A DNA stretch of 9,793 bases from Verrucomicrobiota bacterium (GCA_027297085.1 JAPUIL010000102.1:1-9793), one strand, 5' to 3'. Positions 1 through 7,377 are shown, counted from the first letter of the stretch. Program-made: numbers and translations. Notes: a model not told the origin generated them from the letters alone.

Positions 1-402
1 AAATGATTCCAGACGATCCTGCTTTTGCTGTTTCCTGCTGCGCAAAATAATCAGCGGCAGCTCGTCGAGCTCAAAAGGTTTGGCCAAAAAATCCACCGCG
101 CCGAGGCGCATGGCTTCTACTGCAATTTCCACCCCCCCTTCTGCTGTCATCACCAATACGCGACAGGTGTCCGGGTAGGCGCCTTGCTTTAACAGGTCCA
201 GGCTGTTGCCATCCGGCAAATGAACATCGGACAAGGCCACATCGAACGAAAAGTCCCCCAACAAATTACGAGCCTCGGAAAGCGCCTGGGCCTGCATCAC
301 TTCAGCCCCGCGCGATTCCAGATAAGCTCCCACTCGCCGGGAAAGTAACTTGTCATCCTCCAAAAGAAGGATAGAAATACCACTAAGAGGAGAATCTTCC
401 AT
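1..402 (-). CDS. NtrC-type response regulator, receiver domain (C-terminal part outside window)
   Basis: The 134 visible codons form a complete CheY-like receiver domain. Seen: the acidic cluster E15-D16-D17 after the first strand, the likely phosphorylated D59 in the motif LSDVHLPDG, T86 in VMTAEG, and K108 in the AKPF motif. The wording around T86-F110 and the basic linker after F110 resemble receivers of sigma-54 activators (NtrC/AtoC/ZraR group), so an AAA+ and a DNA-binding domain probably follow beyond base 1. That is inference, because the frame is still open at the window edge. A sensor histidine kinase partner is not visible. ATG at 402 was chosen because the domain begins about ten residues later. 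An in-frame GTG at 411 is an alternative, and neither has a good Shine-Dalgarno. The gene is divergent from the repeat-protein gene starting at 534. It is certainly a receiver; the family is less certain. Confidence 0.85.
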   Translation of the reverse strand, partial: MEDSPLSGISILLLEDDKLLSRRVGAYLESRGAEVMQAQALSEARNLLGDFSFDVALSDVHLPDGNSLDLLKQGAYPDTCRVLVMTAEGGVEIAVEAMRLGAVDFLAKPFELDELPLIILRSRKQQKQDRLESF

Positions 403-493
403 TAAACTCACTATGCAACCCGGTCTTGAATCATTCCAACCAAAATTGTGTAACTAGCAATAGAGAGCCTACGTTTATATGAACGAATAGCCT

Positions 494-499
494 TATAAT
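494..499 (+). promoter_or_regulatory. Possible -10 element for the repeat-protein gene
   Basis: A perfect TATAAT lies 35 bases before the ATG at 534, which would give a short leader of about 28 bases. No recognisable -35 hexamer lies 16-18 bases upstream and there is no extended -10 TG, so this is a weak call. The region is AT-rich, where such hexamers also arise by chance. Confidence 0.3.
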
Positions 500-518
500 T
501 TGGTCCCAATCCACTAAC

Positions 519-530
519 GAATAATTATTC
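519..530. repeat. 12-bp perfect palindrome just before the repeat-protein start
   Basis: GAATAATTATTC is a perfect inverted repeat ending three bases before the ATG at 534. It lies downstream of the candidate -10, where a bound protein could block transcription. The sequence itself is AT-rich and could be accidental. No second copy was seen beside the neighbouring genes. Confidence 0.3.
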
Positions 531-533
531 ATC

Positions 534-1895
534 ATGGCTGCCCCGAAACGCAAATCCTCACTGATCCTCTTTTTATGGCCGGCGACGCTATTTGCCGCGT
601 TCTTCTTCGGTCGACTCACTCTCACCAATGACCCAGCCGCTGTTTATCAGGCCGCGTTGGAAGCATCCGCTGAAAAATCAAAAGCCAATTCATATGCCGT
701 GAAAAAGCTTCGTCAGGATCCTGAGGTCGAGGATTTGGCCATGATTATTGAGGGTGTGTCAGACCCGCTGCTAAAAATTAGAAGTGCTATCAATGAATCC
801 GACCCGCTCAAACGCATGTCCATGCTGACGGATGCATTTTCAAATCTCACCAAAGACAATATCATGGAAGGTTTAGCGCTGTTGGAGTCCATTGAGGATG
901 GTCGCCTACAACAGCAAATGAAACAGTTACTATTGAATACTTGGGGTAAATTAGACGGCCCTGCAGCAATGGAGTACGTTTTAAGTCAAGAATCGGATGA
1001 AGGAGGCCGCGGTGGCAGAGGTGGCAGAGGTACCGGTGACCGATTCGGAGGTGGTGGTGGTTTAAGGGACACGATGGCGGTTATGTCCGGATGGGCAGAA
1101 ACCGATCCGAGAGCCGCAGTTTCTTATGCTTCCGAAAATGGGGCCGATGATCGAGGACGCAACACCATGCTTATGTCTGCACTACAAGGTTGGGCCAATA
1201 CCGATATCGAAGGCGCCGTAAATTACGCTATGACGCAAACGACAACGACCACCAACGATCAAGGTCGCGGAAGAGGTGGAAATGGTGGTATGGAAAATTT
1301 CCTCATAAACCGATTCGTCAACGAAGATCCCCAAGCAGCTACCCAATGGGCCATGTCACAAACCGACCCTGAAGTAAGAAATGACGCTATTGCTTCGACT
1401 GCTCGTTCTTTAGCCAATAGTAACCCGGAAGATGCGGCATTGTGGGCTGAATCCATTTCTGATCCGGACGCCCAGGCCGAAGCTTTAAGAGGGACTGCCT
1501 CAGGATGGGCCAGAGAAGACCCTGAGGCCGCCTTGGACTGGGCTAGGTCTATTGAGGATTCCTCGACTTCGAACCAAGCAGTTACATCGGCATTGAGTAC
1601 CTGGGCCAGAGAAGATCCCTACAGTGCGTCCGATTATGTAATCAATATGGAAGCTGGCGCGGATAAAGATTCGGCAGCGGCAACACTTTCCAAAAATCTC
1701 GTCAGGCAAGATCCGGAAATGGCACTTCTCTGGGCCGAATCAATCTCAGATCCAGGCCTACAAATGGAAACGATTTCACCACTAACGGATGGCTGGATGC
1801 GCAAAGACCCGGTAAAGGCGACGGAGTGGATTCAATCCTCCTCCCTGTCCGAAGAAACCAAACAGGCCTTACTGACTCCTAAACCTGCGCCCTGA
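534..1895 (+). CDS. Membrane-anchored or exported protein of 32-residue helical repeats with Gly/Arg-rich inserts
   Basis: No known function can be named. The 453-residue product has a basic N-terminus (K5-R6-K7) and a hydrophobic stretch at about 9-29, which is a signal peptide or anchor and places the rest outside the cytoplasm. From about residue 110 to 447 it is built of repeats of the form W-A-x-x-D-P-x-x-A-x-x-W/Y-A, followed by a helical half. The second aromatic falls at 148, 198, 231, 272, 304, 336, 368, 400 and 432. The last six are spaced exactly 32 residues apart. The larger gaps are mostly explained by glycine-rich insertions at 157-176 and 244-252. A worn tenth copy is centred near L116. 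Such repeats suggest an alpha-solenoid binding scaffold like TPR or HEAT proteins, and similar repeats occur in Verrucomicrobiota proteins. The body is acidic. No catalytic motif is seen. There is no Shine-Dalgarno before the ATG. Confidence 0.85.
   Translation: MAAPKRKSSLILFLWPATLFAAFFFGRLTLTNDPAAVYQAALEASAEKSKANSYAVKKLRQDPEVEDLAMIIEGVSDPLLKIRSAINESDPLKRMSMLTDAFSNLTKDNIMEGLALLESIEDGRLQQQMKQLLLNTWGKLDGPAAMEYVLSQESDEGGRGGRGGRGTGDRFGGGGGLRDTMAVMSGWAETDPRAAVSYASENGADDRGRNTMLMSALQGWANTDIEGAVNYAMTQTTTTTNDQGRGRGGNGGMENFLINRFVNEDPQAATQWAMSQTDPEVRNDAIASTARSLANSNPEDAALWAESISDPDAQAEALRGTASGWAREDPEAALDWARSIEDSSTSNQAVTSALSTWAREDPYSASDYVINMEAGADKDSAAATLSKNLVRQDPEMALLWAESISDPGLQMETISPLTDGWMRKDPVKATEWIQSSSLSEETKQALLTPKPAP
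933..1874 (+). repeat. Coding region of nine tandem 32-residue repeats
   Basis: This covers residues 134-447 of the repeat protein. The repeats are mostly diverged in DNA, but islands of identity remain: a 14-base word beginning TGGGCCAGAG occurs at 1506 and 1602, exactly 96 bases apart. The peptide WAESISDP occurs at residues 304 and 400, three repeat lengths apart. This supports growth by tandem duplication of a 96-base unit. Confidence 0.8.
1002..1061 (+). repeat. Glycine/arginine-rich insert with a 9-base tandem repeat
   Basis: These 60 bases encode a Gly/Arg-rich stretch (residues 157-176) with GRGGRGGRG at its start and five consecutive glycines near its end. The 9-base unit GGTGGCAGA is perfectly repeated twice at 1011-1028. 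A shorter related insert (GRGRGGNGG) is encoded at 1263-1289. Both lie between repeat units, in what would be loops of a solenoid. Slippage here would keep frame. Confidence 0.75.
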
Positions 1896-1987
1896 TTACT
1901 CAGCTCGATAAAAAGGGCAATATTTTTAGACTTTGAAGTTTATCCGGAACCAAAAATGCGTATGTTGGATTCTATACCATCCATCAG

Positions 1988-2776
1988 ATGCTACCATCCG
2001 GATTAAGAATTTTATCCTTAAACGTTGCTCATGGTCGAGGTCCCATACTGCACCAGGGTTTGAAAAAACAGAAAACCATCCTCAAATGGATGGGCAAAAT
2101 TGCAGAGCTGCTCAAAGACTTGCAGCCCGACATTGTGGCACTCCAGGAAATTGATGAAGACTCACAATGGAACGGACACCTCGACTTGCTGGAGTTCCTG
2201 AGAGAGAAATCCGGATTTAAGTATGCGGTTTATGGCATGCACAACCGGCATAACGGAAAGTTTAAGCTCAACTACGGAAATGGTTTCCTGACACAACACC
2301 CAATCCTGAGAGAAGAAACCGTCGCCTTCGACACGAAGCGGATAGGTTCCAAGGGTTTCCTCTACTGCCGGTGCGTTACCCCGCTGGGCGCTCTTGATTT
2401 CATTAACCTCCACCTGGATTTTAAATCGCGGCAAAATCGCCTCATTCAATGTCATGAGGTAAAGAAGTTCGTCTTAAATAAGGAAATTGAATATGGAGTG
2501 GAAACCCAATTAAACCCAATAGTAATGGGCGATTTTAACGCTCAACTTAAAAAAAGAGACGACGCAGCTCGATTCCTCCTCGAAGAGATGTCGGCTCATT
2601 CCCACTACCGGTCTTACCCAGTCAAAGCGCTTACTTTCCCTACTTACCTACCGAGAAAGAGTATCGACTACATTTTTATTCCAGATCAATTCCTGGTCAT
2701 GCATAGTGAGGCGATCAGACGAAAAGTATCCGATCATCGAGCCGTAATGGTGGAGCTCCTATCAAGAAATCCCTAG
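1988..2776 (+). CDS. Endonuclease/exonuclease/phosphatase (EEP) family hydrolase
   Basis: The 262-residue protein is a compact single-domain member of the metal-dependent EEP fold (DNase I, exonuclease III, sphingomyelinase and inositol phosphatase relatives). The full active-site set is visible in order: N12 in LSLNVAHG, E54 in ALQEID, H141 in NLHLD, D182 and N184 in GDFNA, D227 in SIDYIF, and the D249-H250 pair in SDHRAVM. It should therefore be an active Mg2+-dependent phosphodiesterase or phosphatase. The substrate (nucleic acid, phospholipid or sugar phosphate) cannot be read from the sequence. No signal peptide is seen, so it is probably cytoplasmic. ATG at 1988 starts directly before the first strand. 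It has no Shine-Dalgarno. It lies 92 bases after the repeat-protein gene with no clear terminator between, so co-transcription is possible but unproven. Confidence 0.88.
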   Translation: MLPSGLRILSLNVAHGRGPILHQGLKKQKTILKWMGKIAELLKDLQPDIVALQEIDEDSQWNGHLDLLEFLREKSGFKYAVYGMHNRHNGKFKLNYGNGFLTQHPILREETVAFDTKRIGSKGFLYCRCVTPLGALDFINLHLDFKSRQNRLIQCHEVKKFVLNKEIEYGVETQLNPIVMGDFNAQLKKRDDAARFLLEEMSAHSHYRSYPVKALTFPTYLPRKSIDYIFIPDQFLVMHSEAIRRKVSDHRAVMVELLSRNP

Positions 2777-2845
2777 CAGACTTTAAGAGTTTTCCCAGGA
2801 ATGACGGGTAATGACTTAGCCATTTTGGTTAGAATCACCTAATAT

Positions 2846-2871
2846 GATTTCAGGGAAACTTTCATGAAATC
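2846..2871 (+). other. Small hairpin between the EEP hydrolase and small membrane-protein genes
   Basis: GATTTCA (2846-2852) and TGAAATC (2865-2871) form a 7-bp inverted repeat with a 12-base loop, about 70 bases after the hydrolase stop codon. The stem is AT-rich and is not followed by a T-run (CCTTTGCTT follows), so it is a poor candidate for an intrinsic terminator. It is recorded because it is the only structure in this 148-base gap. Confidence 0.25.
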
Positions 2872-2924
2872 CCTTTGCTTACCATGGCCCAAATTCTAGA
2901 ATACGGACAATTCTTCCTATCATC

Positions 2925-3248
2925 ATGACCAAATCTCATCCTGAAAAATTCATGGTCAGACTCAGCGTAGGTATCGGTATCTTATTGATTGTGGCTATCC
3001 TAAGTCCTTTACAATCAGCAACAGTTGTGACGAGCGAGCTACCTGAACTAACCGTAACCTCTACCGGAAACTCAGACAGTTTTCTGGCGGCCTCCCTGCA
3101 ATCCGGCTTGAACCCGGCTCGTGAGAAATCTGAGGCACTTCGTTCTTATGGATCCTATCTCTCGTTTATTATTCTGGGGCTCGTTGGATGCCTGTTAGTT
3201 TTCCGCGGCCGCGAAATTCGCCGGCAGCATCCTAAGGCCTTCCACTAG
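2925..3248 (+). CDS. Small protein with two membrane segments, function unknown
   Basis: I do not recognise this 107-residue protein. It has a hydrophobic N-terminal segment at about 12-28, which could be a signal peptide with cleavage after an S-A motif near 31-32. A Ser/Thr-rich polar middle spans 33-75, and a second hydrophobic segment lies at about 76-94, ending in an Arg-rich tail (R94, R96, R99, R100). A polar exported stretch held by a C-terminal helix with basic stop-transfer residues recalls the layout of C-terminal sorting tails. The Pro-Glu-Pro motif of PEP-CTERM proteins is absent, so that label is not applied. ATG at 2925 gives the longest form; ATG at 2952 would still keep the first hydrophobic segment. 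Its stop codon overlaps the stop of the convergent phospholipase D-like gene. Being short and unrecognised, it could be a chance frame, but the signal-like ends make a real gene likelier. Confidence 0.6.
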   Translation: MTKSHPEKFMVRLSVGIGILLIVAILSPLQSATVVTSELPELTVTSTGNSDSFLAASLQSGLNPAREKSEALRSYGSYLSFIILGLVGCLLVFRGREIRRQHPKAFH

Positions 3249-4804
3249 AAGGTACAGAGTCCTGACCATTCCTGAAAGCGATACAACAAGGCCATACCTT
3301 TGGCCTTCCATCCTGTTTCCTCCCAAGCAGAGTAATCCAATGTGTACTGTAACTCTCCGTTATTATGCCAGAGCGTATCGAAATGTGTTTTGAATCGGTG
3401 CATGGACAGCTCCGAGCCTTCTACCAATACATTAGCTTCCAGATTTAAATCTCCGAGATTTCGCCGAGTCCAATTGGCCGATCCCAGGCAGATTTGATTT
3501 TTTCCGGTTAGCACATTGTGTATTGCCAGTACCTTGAAGTGAAACTGTTCACCGTGTGTATCCGCCCAAACAACACTGATATTGTGTTCCACTCCCAAAT
3601 CGAGAAATTCAGTTGCCACGATGCGATTGGGAATACCGTTTTTTTTCCGGCCAAATGCATCTCGATTGGCATCCAGTACCATGCGAACTTGCGCCCCGTT
3701 TTTTGCCGCTTGCTTTATAGCCGATATCATACTCCGGTCGGATAGATAAAACATGGCAATCATCACCTCGTCCCCAGGTGCGGCACCTTCAAGCAAGCGA
3801 ATTAAATTATCGCGAATAGCACCTTCAGTTATCCATTTCACCTGAACAGACTCCCCACGTGGGGATATAGGAATAGTCTTGGCCAAGCTTCCTATCCTAT
3901 CCACCTCTTCCGGCAATAACTGATCAGGAAAAGCCGATTCGTGAGACCAGCCAATAAGTTTCAATTCCGAGTCCAGCGCATCCAACGCTATACGTCCGCG
4001 CACACGAAATCCCACGTTGGAATGAGCTGAACTTCCATCCGCGGGATTAAAACTACACACAAGCAAATCGAGTCCTTCATTGTGGGAGGCTGTAATCGCC
4101 ACCTTCCGGTGATTGGCCTTAAAAAGCAAAAGGTTTCCCAACTGCTTGAGCGAAATCTTCGGCCCATCGACTATGAATGGATTACTGATCATGGGCTTGT
4201 TAACGAAAGAACCTGCTTTGTTGGGGTTAGGCGCAAGACGTGAATATAACCTGGCATTAGTCCCATACACCCAGTTTGAATCAGGCATACCCCACAAGTG
4301 AGTAAAAACCACCTTCACTCCCGCTTCTTCCAGCTCTTTATAAAATGCCGGGGCCATCTCCCCATATCCATAAATGCGGTTGATGGGGTCTGTCAGAATT
4401 AGAATAGGCAGGTTGGGAAAAGCCTGCTTCTTTTTCACAAGGGCATAAGCCAGCTCAGTGGATAATTTCCGATGGTCCTCTGCAATCGTTCCCTGGAAAT
4501 GATTCCACAAAAAGAAATCCAACAGGATAAAGCTGTCAGCCCGGGCGATCATATCGAGCAGTTCATCGAAGATCTCTTGTTTGATCACCCGTTGTTCTCG
4601 GACAGGGTCCCAAGCTGTGGAGTCGATGAGCAACTTCACGTCCGAATCCATAACCGGATACCAGTCACTTTCACAGTGTGCTCCGGGAGGAATATCTGGT
4701 TGTTTGACCATGGCAAAGGGTAACACCAGCGGACTTAGGGCCAGAAAAAGGAAAAATAAATCAAAAATCCGCATCGACCGCGGTGGTTTTTCCTTTTTGG
4801 CCAT
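3245..4804 (-). CDS. Membrane-anchored phospholipase D-like (cardiolipin synthase-like) protein
   Basis: The 519-residue protein has a basic start, a hydrophobic anchor at about 13-31, and two phospholipase D-like halves. The catalytic H-x-K pairs are H232/K234 with downstream S251 and N253, and H422/K424 with G441, S442 and N444 in the motif GSANW. In each HKD motif the usual Asp seven residues after His is replaced: A239 in the first, H429 in the second. Family members cleave or transfer phosphatidyl groups (cardiolipin synthases, phospholipases) or cut DNA. The anchor and the two-domain layout favour a lipid enzyme acting at the envelope face. His and Lys are intact, so activity remains possible. 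The gene starts 52 bases after the second permease on the same strand, so it may be the last gene of the transporter operon. No Shine-Dalgarno is seen before its ATG. Confidence 0.85.
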   Translation of the reverse strand: MAKKEKPPRSMRIFDLFFLFLALSPLVLPFAMVKQPDIPPGAHCESDWYPVMDSDVKLLIDSTAWDPVREQRVIKQEIFDELLDMIARADSFILLDFFLWNHFQGTIAEDHRKLSTELAYALVKKKQAFPNLPILILTDPINRIYGYGEMAPAFYKELEEAGVKVVFTHLWGMPDSNWVYGTNARLYSRLAPNPNKAGSFVNKPMISNPFIVDGPKISLKQLGNLLLFKANHRKVAITASHNEGLDLLVCSFNPADGSSAHSNVGFRVRGRIALDALDSELKLIGWSHESAFPDQLLPEEVDRIGSLAKTIPISPRGESVQVKWITEGAIRDNLIRLLEGAAPGDEVMIAMFYLSDRSMISAIKQAAKNGAQVRMVLDANRDAFGRKKNGIPNRIVATEFLDLGVEHNISVVWADTHGEQFHFKVLAIHNVLTGKNQICLGSANWTRRNLGDLNLEANVLVEGSELSMHRFKTHFDTLWHNNGELQYTLDYSAWEETGWKAKGMALLYRFQEWSGLCTF

Positions 4805-4856
4805 ACGATAGCGGATTGTTTGAAATCGCCCTTAAAAGGTCGACGGAAAAAAAGAT

Positions 4857-6125
4857 TTACTCGAACCGCAATGCGTCAATGGGATGCAGCTTGGCAGCTT
4901 TGTAAGCAGGGTACATACCGAACACTATACCTATGACAGAGCAGGTTATAATAGCTACGCCCGACCAGAACCAAGGAAAAATCATGGATACATCCATCAG
5001 TTTGGCGATGATGTTTCCCCCGATTATGCCAATGAGAATTCCGATCAAACCGCCCACCTCGGAAAGAAAGATAGCCTCCAGTAAAAACTGTTTGAGAATG
5101 TCTTTACTGCGAGCGCCTATGGATTTCCGGATGCCGATTTCCCGCGTTCGTTCAGTTACGCTGACCAGCATGATGTTCATCACTCCCACACCCGCCGTTA
5201 CCAAGGCAATCGCACTGATAATCAATCCGCCCGTTCCGATCATCACCGCAATTTTATCAAACATGTCCTTAATGGCATCGTTCGACGTTACTTCAAAATT
5301 ATTGGGATCCTCGGGTTCCAATCCACGAACCACCCTCAACAACCCAATCGCCTGGTCCTGGTAATCCGGCATAGCTTCCAGTGAAGAAGACTTAACCGCC
5401 AGGTTCATAGAAGAGTATTGATGGGCATTAGTGGAAAGGAAGCGGGTGATGGGTACCATTACCATGCGATCGGGATTGGTTCCGAAACTCTGCCCTTTTT
5501 CTGTCAATACTCCCACCACAGTGTAGCGGGTACCTCTTTGGCTGATCACCTTGCCAAGTGGATCTTCGTTGGGAAACAAACTTTTGACTACTTCGGAGCC
5601 AATGACGGTAACCGTCCGGTTAAACTCCACATCCTCGGTCGTCAGGTTACGACCGATTTCCAATTCCACCGGGAAACACTCCAAATAGTTCTCATTGGTA
5701 CCTATCACACGCATGTTGCGCCTGGTCTTACGGTCCTTGTACCGCGCTATTTCCCCGCCATCTGCCAGATACATACAAACATCGGCATCGGACTCTGACT
5801 CCATCAAAATCTTGAAACGCCGCGCCTGCCGATAATCGATATTGGGCCGATGCCTGTAGTTCCACCAACCATCTTTGAGTTGTACGGCAGGGTATTTACT
5901 GATTTGAAAAACTCCACCACCAAATACTTCCAACCCTTTGTCGATGGAAGAACGCATAGCAGAAAGTGCAGTCATCACTCCAACCACTGAGAATACACCA
6001 ATAGCTATACCCAAAATGGTCAGCGAAGAACGCAGTTTATTGGAGTTTAAAGAAGCCAACCCCATCTGAACAATCTCCAGGGGTCGAATCCGTTTACTCC
6101 TGTCAAATCGTTCCTTATTATTCAT
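4857..6125 (-). CDS. MacB/FtsX-type ABC transporter permease (second of two)
   Basis: The 422-residue inner-membrane subunit has the MacB layout. There is one membrane helix at about 33-55, a large periplasmic domain at about 56-290, then three helices at about 296-323, 345-373 and 386-406. The cytoplasmic loop contains SVTERTREIGIRKSIGA (322-338), the FtsX-family hallmark thought to contact the ATPase, and the protein ends with the typical HPIDALRFE. An upstream in-frame ATG at 6194 would add 23 residues rich in Pro, Arg and Cys that lie inside the preceding gene. I prefer ATG at 6125, which overlaps the previous stop by 8 bases (ATGAATAA) and suggests translational coupling by reinitiation. 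It is paralogous to the preceding permease, so the two probably form a heterodimer served by one ATPase. The substrate is unknown. Confidence 0.92.
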   Translation of the reverse strand: MNNKERFDRSKRIRPLEIVQMGLASLNSNKLRSSLTILGIAIGVFSVVGVMTALSAMRSSIDKGLEVFGGGVFQISKYPAVQLKDGWWNYRHRPNIDYRQARRFKILMESESDADVCMYLADGGEIARYKDRKTRRNMRVIGTNENYLECFPVELEIGRNLTTEDVEFNRTVTVIGSEVVKSLFPNEDPLGKVISQRGTRYTVVGVLTEKGQSFGTNPDRMVMVPITRFLSTNAHQYSSMNLAVKSSSLEAMPDYQDQAIGLLRVVRGLEPEDPNNFEVTSNDAIKDMFDKIAVMIGTGGLIISAIALVTAGVGVMNIMLVSVTERTREIGIRKSIGARSKDILKQFLLEAIFLSEVGGLIGILIGIIGGNIIAKLMDVSMIFPWFWSGVAIITCSVIGIVFGMYPAYKAAKLHPIDALRFE

Positions 6126-7377
6126 GGCGCAATGCGGTGGCGGGATCCAGTCGCGAGGCGATAAACGCGGGGATAATACCCGACAGAATGCCAACGATAA
6201 TCGAAGCGATCATGGCTATGATCACCAGGTTAAATGAAAATACAAATGGGAAGTTTGGATAAGCCTTGTCCACCACCATCTTTAAGCCGAAAGCAATACC
6301 TAGCCCGATAAATCCACCAACGAGACAGACAGATACGGCTTCAGTTAGAAACTGCAAAAGTATGGAGGACCTCCGTGCACCCAATGCGCGTCGTGTACCA
6401 ATTTCCCGGGTACGTTCCTTTACACTAACAAAGGTGATGTTCATGATGCCAATCGCTCCCACAAACAAAGATAGCCCTGTGATCCCGAACCCTGCAATAG
6501 CCAACCCGTTTTTAACGGGTGCAAGATTGTCTTCAATCGAATCCGTGCTGTTCACAGCAAAATTATCTTCTTCCTCAGCCACCTGCCCATGGACTCTTCG
6601 CATAGCACCCATAAGCTCGTAACGGGCTTCATCCTTGTTGGCACCTTCCGCCATCTTTACGCGGATCTCGGTGTGCCAGTTCCAACTATAGTGCTTCCGC
6701 AACCATTTTAAAGGCACGATGGCGTAGTTATCAAAACTCATCAAACCGAAGAACGATCCCATTCGGGAAAACACGCCGATCACCTCAAGCTGGCGCCCTT
6801 TAGCCCGGACTGTTTTTCCGATCGCGGACTCATAAGGGAACAAGGCCTCAGCTACATCGTAGCCAAGAATTACCACTCCACGTCCGGAAGCCGCCTCCAT
6901 CTGGGAAAAAAACCGGCCTTCTTCTACTGAAGCTTTGTTTACAAACTCAAAGTTTTCGTCGGTTCCCAATGTGGTAATACCGGAAGCCGTATGGTCGGGT
7001 GACTTGATATCGATCGGAGGATACCAGTAAACGGCAGGTGCGCCTCGAAAGAGATTCGAATCCTCGCTTTCAGCGATTATTTTGTTTAGTTTTATGGACT
7101 CATTATCACGGATATAGGGACGGTTACGCATTTTTTCCCATTCATCCCTACCAGCATTCCAGGGGTATCGAGCTACATAAAATACATCCGTACCCACAAC
7201 ATCCAAACTGTCGTTGACCCCCTTATCGATGCCGTTCATGGCGGTCCCCATCAGAGTGACAGCCAGCACACCGATGATCACTCCGAGCATGGTTAAAAAC
7301 GCGCGCGTCTTATGGGCGTTCAACTGCTCACCGGCAATTCGAACGCTTTCAACAAGTTCGCTAAAAAATCGCTTCAT
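6118..7377 (-). CDS. MacB/FtsX-type ABC transporter permease (first of two)
   Basis: The 419-residue permease has a helix at about 26-48, a MacB-like periplasmic domain at about 50-290, and helices at about 294-318, 340-368 and 382-406. The cytoplasmic motif [17 protein letters not shown] (318-334) and the C-terminus [10 protein letters not shown] are characteristic of MacB/LolC-type permeases. Such permeases transmit ATP-driven motion to the periplasm (mechanotransmission) and drive export through a fusion protein and outer-membrane channel. Its ATG overlaps the ATPase stop as ATGA (7374-7377), so the two are translationally coupled. It differs clearly from the next permease in the periplasmic part while sharing the membrane motifs, which points to an old duplication and division of roles. 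Classical MacB has ATPase and permease fused in one chain; here they are separate. Confidence 0.92.
   Translation of the reverse strand: MKRFFSELVESVRIAGEQLNAHKTRAFLTMLGVIIGVLAVTLMGTAMNGIDKGVNDSLDVVGTDVFYVARYPWNAGRDEWEKMRNRPYIRDNESIKLNKIIAESEDSNLFRGAPAVYWYPPIDIKSPDHTASGITTLGTDENFEFVNKASVEEGRFFSQMEAASGRGVVILGYDVAEALFPYESAIGKTVRAKGRQLEVIGVFSRMGSFFGLMSFDNYAIVPLKWLRKHYSWNWHTEIRVKMAEGANKDEARYELMGAMRRVHGQVAEEEDNFAVNSTDSIEDNLAPVKNGLAIAGFGITGLSLFVGAIGIMNITFVSVKERTREIGTRRALGARRSSILLQFLTEAVSVCLVGGFIGLGIAFGLKMVVDKAYPNFPFVFSFNLVIIAMIASIIVGILSGIIPAFIASRLDPATALRHE

Noticed and set aside
403..533. Sigma-54 promoter (GG-N10-GC) near the NtrC-like regulator; the operon leader 9478-9750 was also checked
   Set aside because: GG dinucleotides on both strands were checked and none is followed at the right spacing by GC in an acceptable context.
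431..628. Leftward 65-codon open frame in the divergent region
   Set aside because: It overlaps the start of the repeat-protein gene antisense, has no recognisable motif, and would run through the control region.
2162..2455. Leftward 97-codon open frame
   Set aside because: It is antisense to the EEP hydrolase, which has a complete active-site set in the other strand.
2925..3248. PEP-CTERM label for the small membrane protein
   Set aside because: The C-terminal helix and Arg tail are present but the Pro-Glu-Pro motif before the helix is missing.
4805..4856. Intrinsic terminator after the permease genes (seven-T run on the minus strand)
   Set aside because: The T-run is not preceded by a stable GC-rich stem; only 4-bp pairings can be drawn. 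Read-through into the phospholipase D-like gene therefore remains possible.
4933..5364. Rightward 143-codon open frame
   Set aside because: It lies wholly antisense inside the second permease gene. Its Met/Ile/Pro-rich composition is what an antisense reading of that permease gives.
6126..6194. Longer start for the second permease at ATG 6194, adding 23 residues
   Set aside because: The extension is Pro/Arg/Cys-rich, unlike permease N-termini, and would overlap the first permease by 77 bases. The ATG at 6125 gives the normal family start and an 8-base overlap.
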